The notes under the pieces were generated by a model. It did not search any database. It worked only from the letters and a program-made list of their open reading frames with translations, and was not told the DNA's origin. A stretch of DNA of 64,000 nt from Hydrangea macrophylla. Its lineage: Eukaryota; Streptophyta; Magnoliopsida; Cornales; Hydrangeaceae. The stretch covers positions 10,159,218 through 10,223,217 of the forward strand of contig CM066982.1 in NCBI GenBank assembly GCA_033977485.1, written 5' to 3'. Shown here piece by piece: positions 1-12,300 of the stretch. Made by a program: the position numbers and the translations under genes. Numbering within the stretch: position 1 is the stretch's first letter; each line of letters starts with the position of its first letter.

Positions 1-1351
1 CTGCTTAGAGATATAGACCCAGTAAGCTTTGTGCTTTGTTGTACCAATAGTGAAATAATGCAAACGTTTTCCCGATCAATGCAAAGAAAAGTTATCGAGT
101 ATGCTTTCAAGTAAGCTTCAACGGGGTACTTTGAGGGTGCAAGAAAGACCCAATCTGAGTGAATGTCATTCACATGTAGCTTGGTTGCTTAGTCATTTTG
201 AGGCTATAAGCTGTAGCAGCATATCGCTGGCCAAAGAGCAAATGCTGGCGGCATCATGTCACTGGTAGAAAGTGCATTTGCTCGTAAGGGAACAAATGGA
301 ACATGTTGCTAACCAGTAAGTGGTGGCAGTGTGTTGCTAGAGAGAGAGCAAGTGGTGGTTGTGGCAACGTGTATGTTGCTTGCTGCTGGCAAGAGAGCAA
401 GTGGTGGTAGCATTTCTTGTGGCAAGCATGTTTGTAGGGACTTCGTTTTGATGGTGGTCTTTGGGATAGTAAACTTGAAAATTTTGTATCTTCCCGAGGG
501 CTCCCCTTTTTTTTCTTCTTGGCTTCTATGTTGATGTTGTGATGGTGAGGTCGAGCCAAGATTTGTCAGTCCATTACATTAGTTCTACCAACAACAAGTG
601 TGTTGTGACTTGTCGTACATTATGGAGTTGGTCATTATAAGAGGCATGCTTAGTGGAGCAATAACTAGGTGGAGAGAGTGAAGTTGACCAACCGTTGTGC
701 CTTAAATTTGTATGGAGAAAAGACTTTTTGGAGAGTGAGATGTCTAAGATTGAGCAAAAAAATTGGTAGTGCTTCTAACTCGGATGGTCTATTTGTCTGC
801 CTATCAATGAGGACTCCTTGAGGGGTACAAAGACTGTTTAGATCAGCAGATCCCTTCTCCTCCCCCTTAAAAAGAAATAACAACTGGCAGCTTAGATGGA
901 ACAATTTCTTCTCCCATTGTAAAAGGAGATGAGAAATGGTAGCTAGGGTAGAGGGTTTTTCCTTCTCCTACAAAAATGAAATATAATAGTTGTAATGTAT
1001 TGCATGTGGATAGTATAGAATTCTTTCTGTAATAATGTATTTGTGTGCCGGTATGTGGGTGGGTTGTGTTGGGAATAAGTATCTCTGGTGAGGGGATGAG
1101 GGTGGTTGGTTCTGCTGGTAAAGCAGAGTTGTGGCAATTATCTTGAGGTTAATCTGTCTGTAATGTACCTTTTTCTGTATCTTTGGAGACTCTTTTTTTT
1201 GTGTGTGTGTATGTTTTGGTGTTTGGTTATAGGGCCGAAAGAGGGAGCTAAGGGTAGGAGAGAATCAGAAGTAAAAGATGTCATAAGTCCACAGTGTGAA
1301 AGATCTCGTGAGTGCAGAGTGAATACTCTTGAGATTACCTTGGGTTTGCAG
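1..1351. other. gene-free stretch, nothing recognised
   Basis: No ORF here shows a recognisable domain, and the short frames present (up to about 100 codons) look like chance. The stretch has imperfect short repeats of the type GCTGGCAAGAGAGCAAGTGGTGG around 200-430 and a T-rich/GT-rich patch near 1190-1210. It may be relic transposon sequence. I see no terminal repeats or target duplication to prove that. Confidence 0.4.
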
Positions 1352-1790
1352 ATGGAGATTCAACGAGTGAAATGGGCCGCAATTTCTCAAATGGATATTT
1401 AACAAGTGAAACTTGCCATGGACACGCGAATGGAGATTCAATAGATGAAATATACCACGGTCTGGTGGGTAAAATATGTCACAGTACGCAGATGGAGATT
1501 AAGTGGGTGAAATGTGCCGCCATCCGTAAATGGAGATTCAGCGGTTAAAATATGTCGTTGTTCGCTGATAAAGATTCAGCGGATGAAACGTGCCACAGTC
1601 TGCGGATGGAGATTCAGCAGATGAAATGTGTTGCATTTCGTGCTTGCATAATGGTTTTTTTTTTACTGATCCGAGAGAGACTGAGGAGTTTGAGATGATT
1701 CCCAGAGAGAGAGTGGAGATTCAGCGGATGAAATGTACCGCGATCCGCGGATGGAGATTCAGCAGATGAAATGTGCTGCAGTCTGTGCCT
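1352..1790 (+). repeat. ~40-bp minisatellite, degenerate
   Basis: A phrase of the form 'GGAGATTCAGCGGATGAAA' followed by 'TGTGCCGCAGTCCGCGGAT' recurs about every 40 bases. Copies are visible near 1354, 1425, 1490, 1530, 1570, 1608, 1712 and 1753. They differ by many substitutions, and a GAGA-rich spacer (about 1650-1710) interrupts the array. The array has no open frame of its own. Confidence 0.65.
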
Positions 1791-1979
1791 ACAGAATGTT
1801 ATTATTAATGTTATTATTATTATTTTTTTGCACTGATCTGAGAGCTGGAGAGATTTGAAAGGATTTCGATAGAGAGTGGAGATAGGGAGAGAGATGGGAG
1901 GTCCGAATGGGGGTGGGGTCCGGAGGTTGGTGGAGGCCGAATAGGGGTGGGCCCAAGAGGGGGGCACAAAGGTGGGAGG
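1791..1979. repeat. G-rich repeat flank of the copia insertion
   Basis: The sequence is GGGTGGG/CCGAA-rich and resembles the DNA beginning at 13944 on the other side of the copia element. The last five bases (GGAGG, 1975-1979) match four of five bases following the element (AGAGG, 13944-13948). They are the probable target-site duplication. The element therefore inserted into this minisatellite field. Confidence 0.6.
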
Positions 1980-2580
1980 TGTTCGGTTTGTACCCTCAAA
2001 CCATTACTTTATATCTGAGACATTGACATTTTAATATATAGATATCAGCTTTACATTTAGTTATGTATGTTTCTTTCATGAGATGATTGTTATCCTTAAG
2101 TATCATAGTAAGTAATTCGTGTATGTATGAGATACATACAAGTGAGATACGAATTACTATTCTTTGTTACTTAGAATGTGTCACAGTGGATGATGAGACT
2201 GGATATCTCATCAGGTTTACACTGTAGCATGATTAACTACCATTGGATGAAGTGATTAATCTCAATCACTAGAGTATAACTCTTAGTTAACATGCTAGTG
2301 CTTATAGTGCATTGCCGGACCTGAGCTTTCCTATTGACACTCAAGACTGTCAATCAGTCGATAGGAACTCATAACTTGTATAAGGTACGTGTTCTTAATC
2401 TTGAGACGATTATGAACACAGACTGTGGATATGGCTGCTTTGACTTAGCAATCAATGAGGTCTATAGAATATCAACACCTGGGTATCTTGGGTATGTCAT
2501 ATTCATAGGGTTGTGAACATATATTGTCAAGACAGAATCTACCCTCTGTTTCAGAGTAAGCATTCCCTTGAGAATGTCAC

Positions 2581-5500
2581 TGTAGACACCCCATTTTGTC
2601 GGCTATCAGATTTAGGAAACCCATAGCTTGGTGGTCACAATGATCGTAAAAGACTCAAAAGGACTCCTGGAAGTCAGCTCTATCTCTCAGAAAGCTCAGA
2701 TTGACCAAAATGCCCCTGAAAGCCCGAAGACTCCCAAATTTGGTCCCGAAGTTCTGAAAACGTGCTATGTCGTAACAAAAATGATAAAATGAGTTTTTAA
2801 GTAAAACCGGAAGAAATCGTCAGCTCCCAGAGACCCCCGGAAGTCCCGGAAGTTCCCCGAAAGTCCCCGTTGACCAGTTTGACCAAGGTTTGACCAGGTT
2901 TGACCAGAGTTTGACCAAGTTGGAACGAAATTGTCCAAATTCACTGAAATCATTAGAAAAGTATTAAAATGGGCTTTAAAAGAGAATCGAGCGAAAACGT
3001 CGGCTCCTGGGAGCTCCCGGAGGTTCCCAGAACTTCCCGGGAATCCCAGGTTTGACCAGTTTGACCAAGATTTGACTTTGGAATCAGGGCACCGAAACAA
3101 TTTTCAAATATTTTTCATGGGTACTAGAGGTCAATAGCTTTCCAACGGTATATCGCACATAATTCCTGGATTTAAAACGAATTTATTTTGAATTTCTGAA
3201 GGCGAAAAAGGCGATCAAATCGGATTTTATCGCGAATACCGCAAAACTTTTCAAAGTGACCTATCCCCAAACTATTTTTTATGTAAAGTAGACTCTATTA
3301 CCTTTCCAACGGTATATCACAACCTCAGTTTGGAGTTCATACACATTTTCTGTGAATTTCGGACGAAATAGGGCCTTTTCGTGAATACCGGAACCTCAGG
3401 GGGCCTAAACAGCATTATCTGGACGAAGGAGGAGCAGTGCCGCCGCGGCACTCTCCCCCAGAACAGTGTGTTTTTGTAATTTCTTTTGGGGGTCCATTTT
3501 GATTATTTTAAAACCAAAACGACGTAGTTTCATGATTTCAGATGTTTGGGACCAATGGGAATATAAAACCTCAAAACCACCCCAAGTTGGCCTATATAAA
3601 CCCCCCATTGCTCTTCATTTTGGGGGGAGTCAAATGCAAGTTTAGAAAAAGTTTGGGAGAGAAAGTTGTAGAGATAAGGTTAGAATAGAGAGAAAAGAAG
3701 CTTTCTTCTTTGATTTTCAAAACAAAAGTGAGTTCTAAACTTTGTTTTTACTTCATTACTCCCATTTACTTCAACATTCAATACACCCAACCATCATTTT
3801 AGTGAGCATTTAAGAGAGTGGAAGCTTCTTCCATGTCCAATGTCATTACATATGAGTAAAACACCAATCTACAAGTTCAATACTTCATGAATATCATCTA
3901 TTGATCATTATCTACTTGCTTGTTTATTCATTGTTCATCTCTTCTCACCTCATTTCTTTTTTATTTTCTTTATTTACTTACTAGTTCATCATCATCTAAA
4001 TGATGACATGAAGTTTGGGGTGAGTGAATCCTTATGGATAGTAGCTCTTGACCTCAAAAACATGTTTGATAGATGATGATCATAACTTCAATACCTCCAA
4101 GGTATCCTTGAAGTGTATTGAAGTTATGCTCAAATAAAAATGAGTCTCTCCAACAATCTTGGAGGTTCTTGATGATGAGTTGAATGTTGGCATTTTAAGT
4201 GGTCATGATCTTTATTGAGTATTGAAAATACACTTTCAAAACCTCTATTTCAAAACCCCCCTCAATCCCTCTCATTTTGATTTCAAGAAAGAAAACCTTA
4301 TTTTCCCTAAAATCTTCAAAACAGTGAGTCAAAACAGTGAGTGAGCTGAGTTCAAAGATTTCTCTAGAACTCAATACTCAACATATAGATGCAAGGCCAC
4401 TTGGAAAGTCTTCCTAACTCATTGGAGAACACCCATGATTTTTTGTTTGACTTGGAAGTACTTGAAAATGGTCCATTTGGACCCAAACATTCCTTCCAAA
4501 CATTCTGACTCTGCTGTCACAGCAGCTTGACTAACTTCCAACTTCTTTTTCAGAAATATTTTCCAAAAGGGGTGGTCCTAGCTTATTTTTCCCTTAAACT
4601 TCAATGTCTTATGGAACCTTCTGTATAAAATGGGCCTCTAGATCACTCGTTTTCATTTTCTAAGATTTTTCAACATTTCAGTCGACAGTACAGACTCTAT
4701 TTCTGAGTGACCTCTGTTGTTCATATGATTTCTCTCAATCTATGATAGTTATTAAAGATTGGCTTTTTGGGTTGTATTCTAGACAGAATAAGGAACATCT
4801 CCATAAAATATCATGCATTGAAAGCATTCCTAACCCATCTTTTCTATTTTTACAAGATCATGTTACTGTTCTGTCCACTATTCACAACAAGCACATTTTA
4901 ACTTTCATTCTTTGATTTGATGCTTATATGCCTTCCAAATTAGTTCATATCTTAGGAAGTAGTCCATACTACATTTGTACATATCCCATGATAATTTCAT
5001 TCATTCACTCATACACATTATAGACTTCTAAGTCATTCTAGGAATCCATGAACACAAAGCACACTACAACCTTGGCACATTCTAGATACATACATTGCAT
5101 CCATGCAAAGATTTGGGGTTTTGTAATTCCTAATCTAAGAAGGTTATAAGGAATGATCATGATCACACGTTCATGCTTCCCCTCGATCTAATCATCCTTT
5201 CTCATCCGTCCCGGGGATTGAGAGATCTTCTCTTCTCAAAGAATAACATGCATCATTCTAGCTTGCTAAGCATCTTTGTTTTCTTTGATTTATTTGTTTC
5301 AAGAACAATTCATGCCCCCTTTAGATTAGGAAGTCTTGATTATTTGATACATGATTAGACGATTTTTCCTAGGTTTATTTGTGTGATCTTTCACTTTGCA
5401 TTGTGTGATATTTGGCTTAGATCTTATGAATGATATCTTGTCTTTAGATCTTCCATTTTCAAATTTTCTTATGTGATGTAATATACTATTATAGTATTAT

Positions 5501-5814
5501 TTGTCGAACCAAACGTAGTATAAGATGATTATTTGGATGCTAATTGAGGCCCGTCGAGAGACGGGGCGAGTTAAGGGTGTTTTAGTCGTGACAAAGGCTC
5601 CTTCCTCTCTCGTACCAAAACCCCGAGCCAAGTTCTTTGGTTATGAAGGGCCAGTGCCCTTTATCCGTTTGGGTGAGTCAAATTTGGGTTTCTTGGTTCC
5701 CTAAAGACCAAGTGGCGACTCTGTATCTGTTTTCAACAGACCCTTTTCTCTTTCTTTGATCAAAATCAAACAAGTTTCAAAAGCAAACAAAGCGGTGGAA
5801 TCCCGGTATCCACA
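2581..5814 (+). mobile_element. solo LTR (3234 bp), probably Ty3/gypsy, nested in copia LTR
   Basis: It begins TGTAGACACC and ends GGTATCCACA, so it has TG...CA termini. It is flanked on both sides by GTCAC (2576-2580 and 5815-5819). The 3' LTR of the host element carries GTCAC once at the equivalent point (13039-13043), which proves insertion. It contains no gag-pol. A TATA box (CTATATAAACC) near 3591 gives the + orientation. Inside are repeated TTTGACCAG phrases (about 2876-2925, 3048-3075). The length and the GTGGCGACTCTG phrase near the 3' end (about 5711) recall the long LTRs of Tat/Ogre-type gypsy elements, but that family call is tentative. Confidence 0.9.
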
Positions 5815-6225
5815 GTCACCAAGTCGATTACTAAGTACTACAGTCTTGTTGATAAGAGTTATCAACATGTTTGGTAATCATGAGAGGTGAATGGAACTCA
5901 AGGAATACAAGAAGTAATCATGATTCAGGTTGATAGTAACAGTTATCCGACTACCTGAATATGATTACGAATGCTGAAGGTAGAGGGACATTAGTACAAC
6001 ATACAAGTCTAGTTATCGCTTCGGATATGTTCTTTTGCGTTGGAGTTCAGTTATCGTTTTATAGTGGAGTAAACGTTAACTGACCAGTTAGTTAGTTTGC
6101 TGATCAAAGAGTTTGGTCATGGTAATTAACAAACGGGTCTGAGCCAACAATAAAGAGCCTAGGAGGTCTCATTCTTATCTCCGCCAGGATACTTGGAAAG
6201 ACACATGAGGGAGTTGTCAAGACAA

Positions 6226-6372
6226 GTTCGATCGATTGAAGTATGTTCGAACGATTGAAGTCTTGGCAGTCTCGATCGATCGAGAATGGTTCGATCGATC
6301 GAAGGTTCAATCGATCGAAGGTCTTCGATCGCTCGAAGTCTAGGTCGGTTCTGGAAATTTATAAATAGGGTA
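6226..6372 (+). promoter_or_regulatory. copia LTR promoter: palindrome cluster plus TATA box
   Basis: Six copies of TTCGATCGATCGAA or near variants lie within about 120 bases, centred 16-25 bases apart, and end roughly 20 bases before TATAAATAGGG. The 3' LTR repeats this arrangement at about 13450-13590, where some copies are closer to the perfect palindrome. The position suggests a cis-acting role, but that is inference. Confidence 0.6.
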
Positions 6373-6721
6373 GCTACGTTCTGGAAAGTGAGTTCGTCGT
6401 TTTTATTAACCAGATGCTACAGAAACTATTTTAGTCTTCCTAAACCTTCCTATCCTTTATATTAGAGATCCCACCATCTCTAGTCTTTCCGGCAAGCATC
6501 CGCAGGAGACATAAAGGTGAAGACAACCTAGTGGAGGTTGCTGCATCACCAAGGTTGAAGATATCATAATTGGGTTCAAGACATCAAGGTATAATCTTGT
6601 CCCCTCTTGTGCGCATCTATAGAATTAGTGAGTAGTAGATCCTGGGATACCAATCAGTTATTATAACTGAATCTTTTCCGCTGTGTGTTTAAAATATTTT
6701 TAAACCGGTTTTTCCATCAAT

Positions 6722-6733
6722 TGGTATCAGAGC
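6722..6733 (+). other. primer-binding site, tRNA-iMet type
   Basis: TGGTATCAGAGC lies two bases after the 5' LTR. It is the standard complement of the 3' end of plant initiator-Met tRNA used by copia elements, and it fixes the LTR boundary. Confidence 0.92.
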
Positions 6734-6885
6734 CACGCTTGTTTGGATCAATAGATGCGTTTTGGAACACTGGTTTTGATTTGCATGTTGATTTTAGAAC
6801 TGTTTTCGAAACGGCATTGTCACAGATCTGTTTCTGAAGTGTTATCGCAGCAGAATACAAATCTGTGATTGCATAGGATGGAAGG

Positions 6886-7195
6886 CGGGTTCGATCGATC
6901 GAACATGTTTCGATCGATCGAACATCCTCTGTACTCGAGCGATCGAACAGTCTTCGATCGATCGAAACCTTCTGGTGTTCGATCGATCGAATGAAGTTAG
7001 ATCGATCGAGACAGATTCTTTGTCAGGCTCTCTGTTTCACAGTTTTAAGGTGTTTTGAAATTAAAAGCTTTATTTTTAAAGTATTCTACAAATTTTTTAA
7101 ATCATTCTGTGAACATCAAGTTCAAGCTATTGAACAGAGTTCAATCGATCGAAGGTTCGAGCGATCGAACGGTCTTCGATCGATCGAACAGTGAC
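6886..7195 (+). repeat. TCGATCGATCGA palindrome cluster in copia leader
   Basis: About nine copies of the (T/A)TCGATCGATCGA(A/T) palindrome lie in two groups, 6888-7012 and 7138-7192, inside the untranslated leader between primer site and gag. They are separate from the cluster in the LTR. Between about 7200 and 8437 I see no other structure or gene in the leader. Confidence 0.8.
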
Positions 7196-8437
7196 AGAGA
7201 AGAAAGATGTTGTTTTAAGTTCTAATTCAGTGCGTAAAGGGTTTATACACTGTGTGAATCAATTGGGGGTTCCAATAGTTAGATACATTTGTTATATATG
7301 TGTAGATGCATGTACGACTAACCCTTTTGCAGCAAGTTTAGTCGCTATCTCCCATGGCACCAAGATCTATTTAAATTTTGGTATTTGAATGTTTTGAGAT
7401 TGGTGTATATCATGTTTATTATTGGTTCGGTTTTAAGGCATATGTAAAGGGCGCTGCGATTTCAATCCTACGAAAAGGAAAGTCGCACCGGTTTCCCTAG
7501 CCTTTTTATTTTATTGTTACTGTTGCATTTTCTATTTCTAGATAAATTGTAAGCTTCGAAAGAAGCATAGGACCAATGTAATAGAATTAGAAAATCCATA
7601 AAGAAGGAAAAGCAAGCCGTTGTCCATGAAGATGGAGCTGGAGGCGACCAAACCAAGAGGAGGTTCTATAGAGATAGAGCCATGGGAGATAGAGGCATCG
7701 TTTGGATGTCTCTATTTTCATTTTAGTTTTTTGTTTTATGTGCTTGTTTTGTGATTGGAATTTAATTATATTGTTACTACTTACATGCACGTAAAACAAG
7801 TTTTCTAAAATAAAATTCAAAAACCGTTTTTAACGCATTAATAAACATTGGATGTTTATGGGTAATGTATAAAAACATTTTTTTCTTTAAAAGCAAAATC
7901 CTTAATTTACCAAATCTAGTGGGAGAGGGTCTTATTTATTGACACCCACGATCTTCCATTAACGGTTCACTGTAAGATGAGTAGTGCATTCTGTGTCACC
8001 TCGCCAGGGGTGATCATTCCATACGGAGGGTGCATTACTCATTGGTTACTAGATGTGACTTCTTTTGATAGGATCAACCAGACGTGTTAGAGGGTAACCA
8101 CCACACAGAGGCGCTACTTGAGACGGTTGTGATTGGATCCTAGTTAATGGTACACACTAGCTAAGCTATGGATAAGGGATCCCACACGGGACATTATTCA
8201 GAAACTTAGAGATCAAAAGGGATCGGGAGTCATAACTTGTTTTGCAAAAGTTGCATAGAGGACAAGTCTTGATTAATCGAAAAATCGAAAATTGACCACC
8301 ACACGGAGGCTTTATTCTTTTGTTTCGATATTCCGGCGACTTTGTTTTAAAATAAGAGTTTTAAGGATTCTTTTATTTCAAATTGTCAAATCTGATATTC
8401 ATATTTATTTTGTCTTTTGATTTTACAGTAAATCATA

Positions 8438-9330
8438 ATGTCTGGATCTACATTTAGTCCACTTGCCACCATACTCACTCAAAACAAGTTAATTGGAAAT
8501 AACTACACTGAATGGAAATGAAACCTTGACATTGTATTAACTGCGGAGGATCACATATGTGTCCTCACCACCCCATGCCCCGAAGAACCCGCGACAAATG
8601 CTTCGGCAGCTGCCAGACGCGAGGTCGATAAATGGAAGAAGTCGAATGGAATGGCTCGTTGCTACATTCTGGCATCAATGGCTGGTGTGTTGCAACACCA
8701 ATTCCAGTCGAACAATTCTGCCAGTGACATTATCGAATCCCTGAAGAAGATGTTCGGGGAGCATGGCAGGCCTGCTAGACAGGTAGCTATGCAAAAGATA
8801 ATGAGTGCAAAGATGTCAGAAGGGACTCCAGTCAAGGAACATGTTTTAAAAATGATTGGTTATTTAAACGAGCTGGAGACCCTAGGTGCCAACATCGATG
8901 CACAGACCCAAGTTGATATGATCCTCAATTCGTTGTCACCTTCATTCACTCAATTTAAACTTAACTATAACATGAATCAAATGAATTTTTCAATGAGCGA
9001 ATTGATGAGTTCTCTTTTGGCAGCGGAAGGGGTGATCAAACCTGGGGTCAACGTCTTGAACGTTGAAAAAAGCGCTTCATCTTCCCGATCTACACCGAAA
9101 GGAAAAAAAAGGGAAGAAGAAGGCTGGCACTGGTGGTCCAAGTGTTGGACCAGTCCCTAAGATTGCAAAATCTAAGGGAAAAGGTAAGGGCAAAGGGAAG
9201 GTGGATGGCCAAGGCAAAGGAAAGTGTTTCCAATGCAGTGAGAAGGGCCACTGGAAGAGGAACTGTCCAGAATTCTTAGCTACAAGAGTTCAAGGTATGA
9301 TTGAATCACATGTGATTGAAGTAAGTTTTA
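8438..9330 (+). pseudogene. gag: copia gag (capsid/nucleocapsid), broken
   Basis: The frame opens at an ATG at 8438 (MSGSTFSPL...) and continues through a UBN2/gag-like helical region to a lysine-rich tail. A CCHC zinc knuckle (CFQCSEKGHWKRNC, 9225-9266) lies near the gag end. The family binds and packages element RNA with this protein. Codon 28 is TGA (8519-8521), where related elements have arginine after WK. An eight-A run (9103-9110) has one base too many for the frame, so the zinc knuckle lies in the next frame. Gag is continuous with pol in the ancestral frame. The 8438 start is preferred because it gives the complete N-terminal region. Confidence 0.88.
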
Positions 9331-12300
9331 TTACGGATACTTCAAATACTTGGTGCATTGATTCTGGTGCGACTAACCATATCTGTAATTCATTGCAGGG
9401 GTTCAGATCAACCAAGAGGTGCAGTGATGGGGAAATCATACTTACTCTAGGTTCTAGTGCAACCATTTCTGCGGTTGCTATAGGAGTCGTAGTTTTAGAA
9501 TTTCTAGACAATAAAGTTTTGATTTTATCAGATGTACTTTACGTCCCTTCAATGAGACGTAATTTAATTTCAGTTTCTAATTTATCGAATAATGGTTATT
9601 CTTTTCATTTTGGAACTGAATTTGTTATTAAAAGAAATAGTTCTTTTATATGTTCTGGTGTTAAATCAAATGGTTTGTATGTGATCACTCCCAATATTTC
9701 TAAAGATTCTTGCTTGGAACTTAATAACTCAATGGTAACTATACCATCTAAAAGAAAAGAACCTTCCACTAATCCAACAAGGCTTTGGCATATGAGGCTT
9801 GGCTATATCAATCTAATAGGATTGGCAGACTAGTCAAAGAAGGGGTTTTAGGCGATTTGGTTCTCGAACCAATGGAAGTCTGCAAGTCTTGTTTAGAGGG
9901 TAAGATGACCAAAAGGCTCTTTCCTGCAAAGGGCAATAGAACCAATGCATTGTTGGAATTAGTTCATACTGATTTGTGTGGACCAATAAATATTAGAGCA
10001 AGGGATGGTTATGAGTATTTCATAACATTTACTGATGACCACTCTAGGTATGGATATGTGTACCTAATGCAGCACAAGTCTGAAGCCTTTGAAAAGTTCA
10101 AAGAGTTTAGGGCTGAAGTGGAGAAGCAATTGGGCTCATATATCAAGGCCATTCAATCTGATCGAGGTGGCGAGTACCTCTCTAATGAGTTTATTGATCA
10201 CCTCGTACAGAATGGGATTCTGTCACAGTTGACTGCACTTGGCACGCCTCAGCAGAATGGTGTAGCGGAGAGAAGGAATCGGACTCTTTTAGACATGACT
10301 AGGTTAATGATGAGTTATTCAGAGTTGCCATTATTCCTTTGGGGTTATGCTTTGGAAACCGCTGCATACATACTAAATCTAGTACCAAGCAAATCTATTC
10401 CCAGGACACCACGGGAGATGTGGATTGGGCGCAAGCCTTCTTTGCAACATCTCCATATATGGGGGTGTCCGGCACATGTGCTGAAAGGAAAGATGAGCAA
10501 GTTGGATTCTAGATCAGAAGTATGTTATTTTGTAGGGTATCCAAAGGGTACTTATGGATGGTATTTTTATGATCCAAGAGAACAGAAAGTGTTTGTTAGT
10601 ACAAATGCTATTTTCTTAGAGGATGATTATATCATGAACCATAAACCTAAGGGAAGAATAGATCTGAGAGAAATAGAAGGAGAGCCCTCAGTCCAACCCG
10701 CAGTTAATAACGATGTAAATCAAGAAAATACCACTTCTTCACCCATTTTCGCACCGGTACCTCGTCGTAGTGGGAGGATTATCAGCCAGCCTGATAGATA
10801 CATGTTCTTAGGAGAAGTTTTTGAAGCTGTCTCCATAGAATCTGAATCTGATCCTGCCACATATGAAGAGGCAATGGCTGATGTTGATTCAGATCATTGG
10901 GTTAAAGCTATGAAGGCTGAATTAGAATCTATGGATTCTAATCAGGTCTAGGATCTTGTAGAACTTCCAGCCAATATTAAACCCATTGGTTGTAAGTGGG
11001 TCTACAAGAGGAAAAGAGCATCTGATGGAAAGGTTGAGACCTACAAGGCTAGGCTTGTAGCGAAAGGTTATACTCAGAGAGAGGGCATTGACTTTGAGAA
11101 AACCTTCTCGCCGGTAGCCATGCTCAAGTCCATCAGAATACTCTTATCCATTGCTGCATGCCTAGATTATGATATCTGGCATATGGATGTCAAGACTGCA
11201 TTCTTAAATGGCAATCTTGAGGAGGACATCTATATGCAACAACCAGAGGGGTTCATAGCTGGTCGGAAAGGTAACTTGGTATGCAAGTTGCAATAGTCCA
11301 TTTATGGGCTTAAGCAGACATCTAGAAGTTGGAACATCCGATTTGACCAAGCGGTCAAGTCGTTTGGTTTTATACAAAATCTGGATGAACCTTGTGTATA
11401 CAAGAAGTGTGAAGGAAAAGTGGTGGCTTTTCTTGTGCTTTACGTTGACGACATTCTACTCATTGGAAATGATGTAGCAGGATTGTCAACGGTCAAGGTT
11501 TGGCTAGCTAGTACTTTCGATATGAAGGATCTAGGAGAGGCGAGCTATATTCTTGGGATAAAGCTCTTTCGGGATCACAAGCGAAAGATAATGGGATTGT
11601 CTCAAGCTAGTTATATCGATAAGGTGCTAACTAGGTTTTCAATGGATAATTCGAAGAAAGGTTTGTTACCTTTCAGGCATGGTTTAGCGCTCTCCAAGGA
11701 CCAGTGTCCCAAGGCACAGGTTGAGAGGAATCGCATGGCAGGAATTCCATATGCTTTGACAGTTGGAAGTCTCATGTATGCGATGTTATGCACTAGACCA
11801 GATATCTGTTTTGTCGTTGGCATGGTTAGCAGGTATCAATCGAATCCGGGTCCAGAGCACTGGACAGCCGTTAAGCACATTCTTAAGTACATGAAAAGAA
11901 CTAAAGATTACATACTTATGTACGGCGGTAGTGAGTTAATTCCAGTAGGATATACTGACTCGAACTTTATGTCAGATAAAGATTCGAGGAAGTCAACATC
12001 CGGACATCTCTTTACCTTGGGAGGTGGTGCTGTTAGTTGGAGGAGCATTAAGCAGAAATACATTGCAGACTCAACTACAGAAGCTGAGTATGTGGCTGCT
12101 TGTGAAGCCGCAAAGGAAGTTGTTTGGCTCAAGAAGTTCCTTATGGAGCTCGAGGTGGTACCAGCGTCATTGTCACCTATTACGCTTTACTGTGATAATA
12201 GTGGGCCAGTGGCTCAGTCCAAGGAGCCAAGGAACCACGGGAAGGAAAAGCACGTAGAGCGAAAATATCATCTTATCCGAGATATTGTTCAACGTGGAGA

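Larger units (their letters stand above)
1980..6719 (+). repeat. 5' LTR of copia element, split by an insertion
   Basis: The LTR consists of 1980-2580 (601 bp) and 5820-6719 (900 bp). These align with 12443-13043 and 13044-13943 of the 3' LTR without any indel I can find. A TATA box (TATAAATAGGG, near 6359) places the transcription start near 6390. Just upstream lies a cluster of TTCGATCGATCGAA palindromes (6226-6345). The LTR ends with TCA, one base before the primer-binding site. Confidence 0.93.

Noticed and set aside
6886..7195. TCGATCGATCGA clusters as a CRISPR-like array or centromeric satellite
   Set aside because: Spacing is irregular and spacers are not unique sequences of constant length. 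The cluster is inside a plant retrotransposon, so CRISPR is excluded, and the array is far too short for a satellite.
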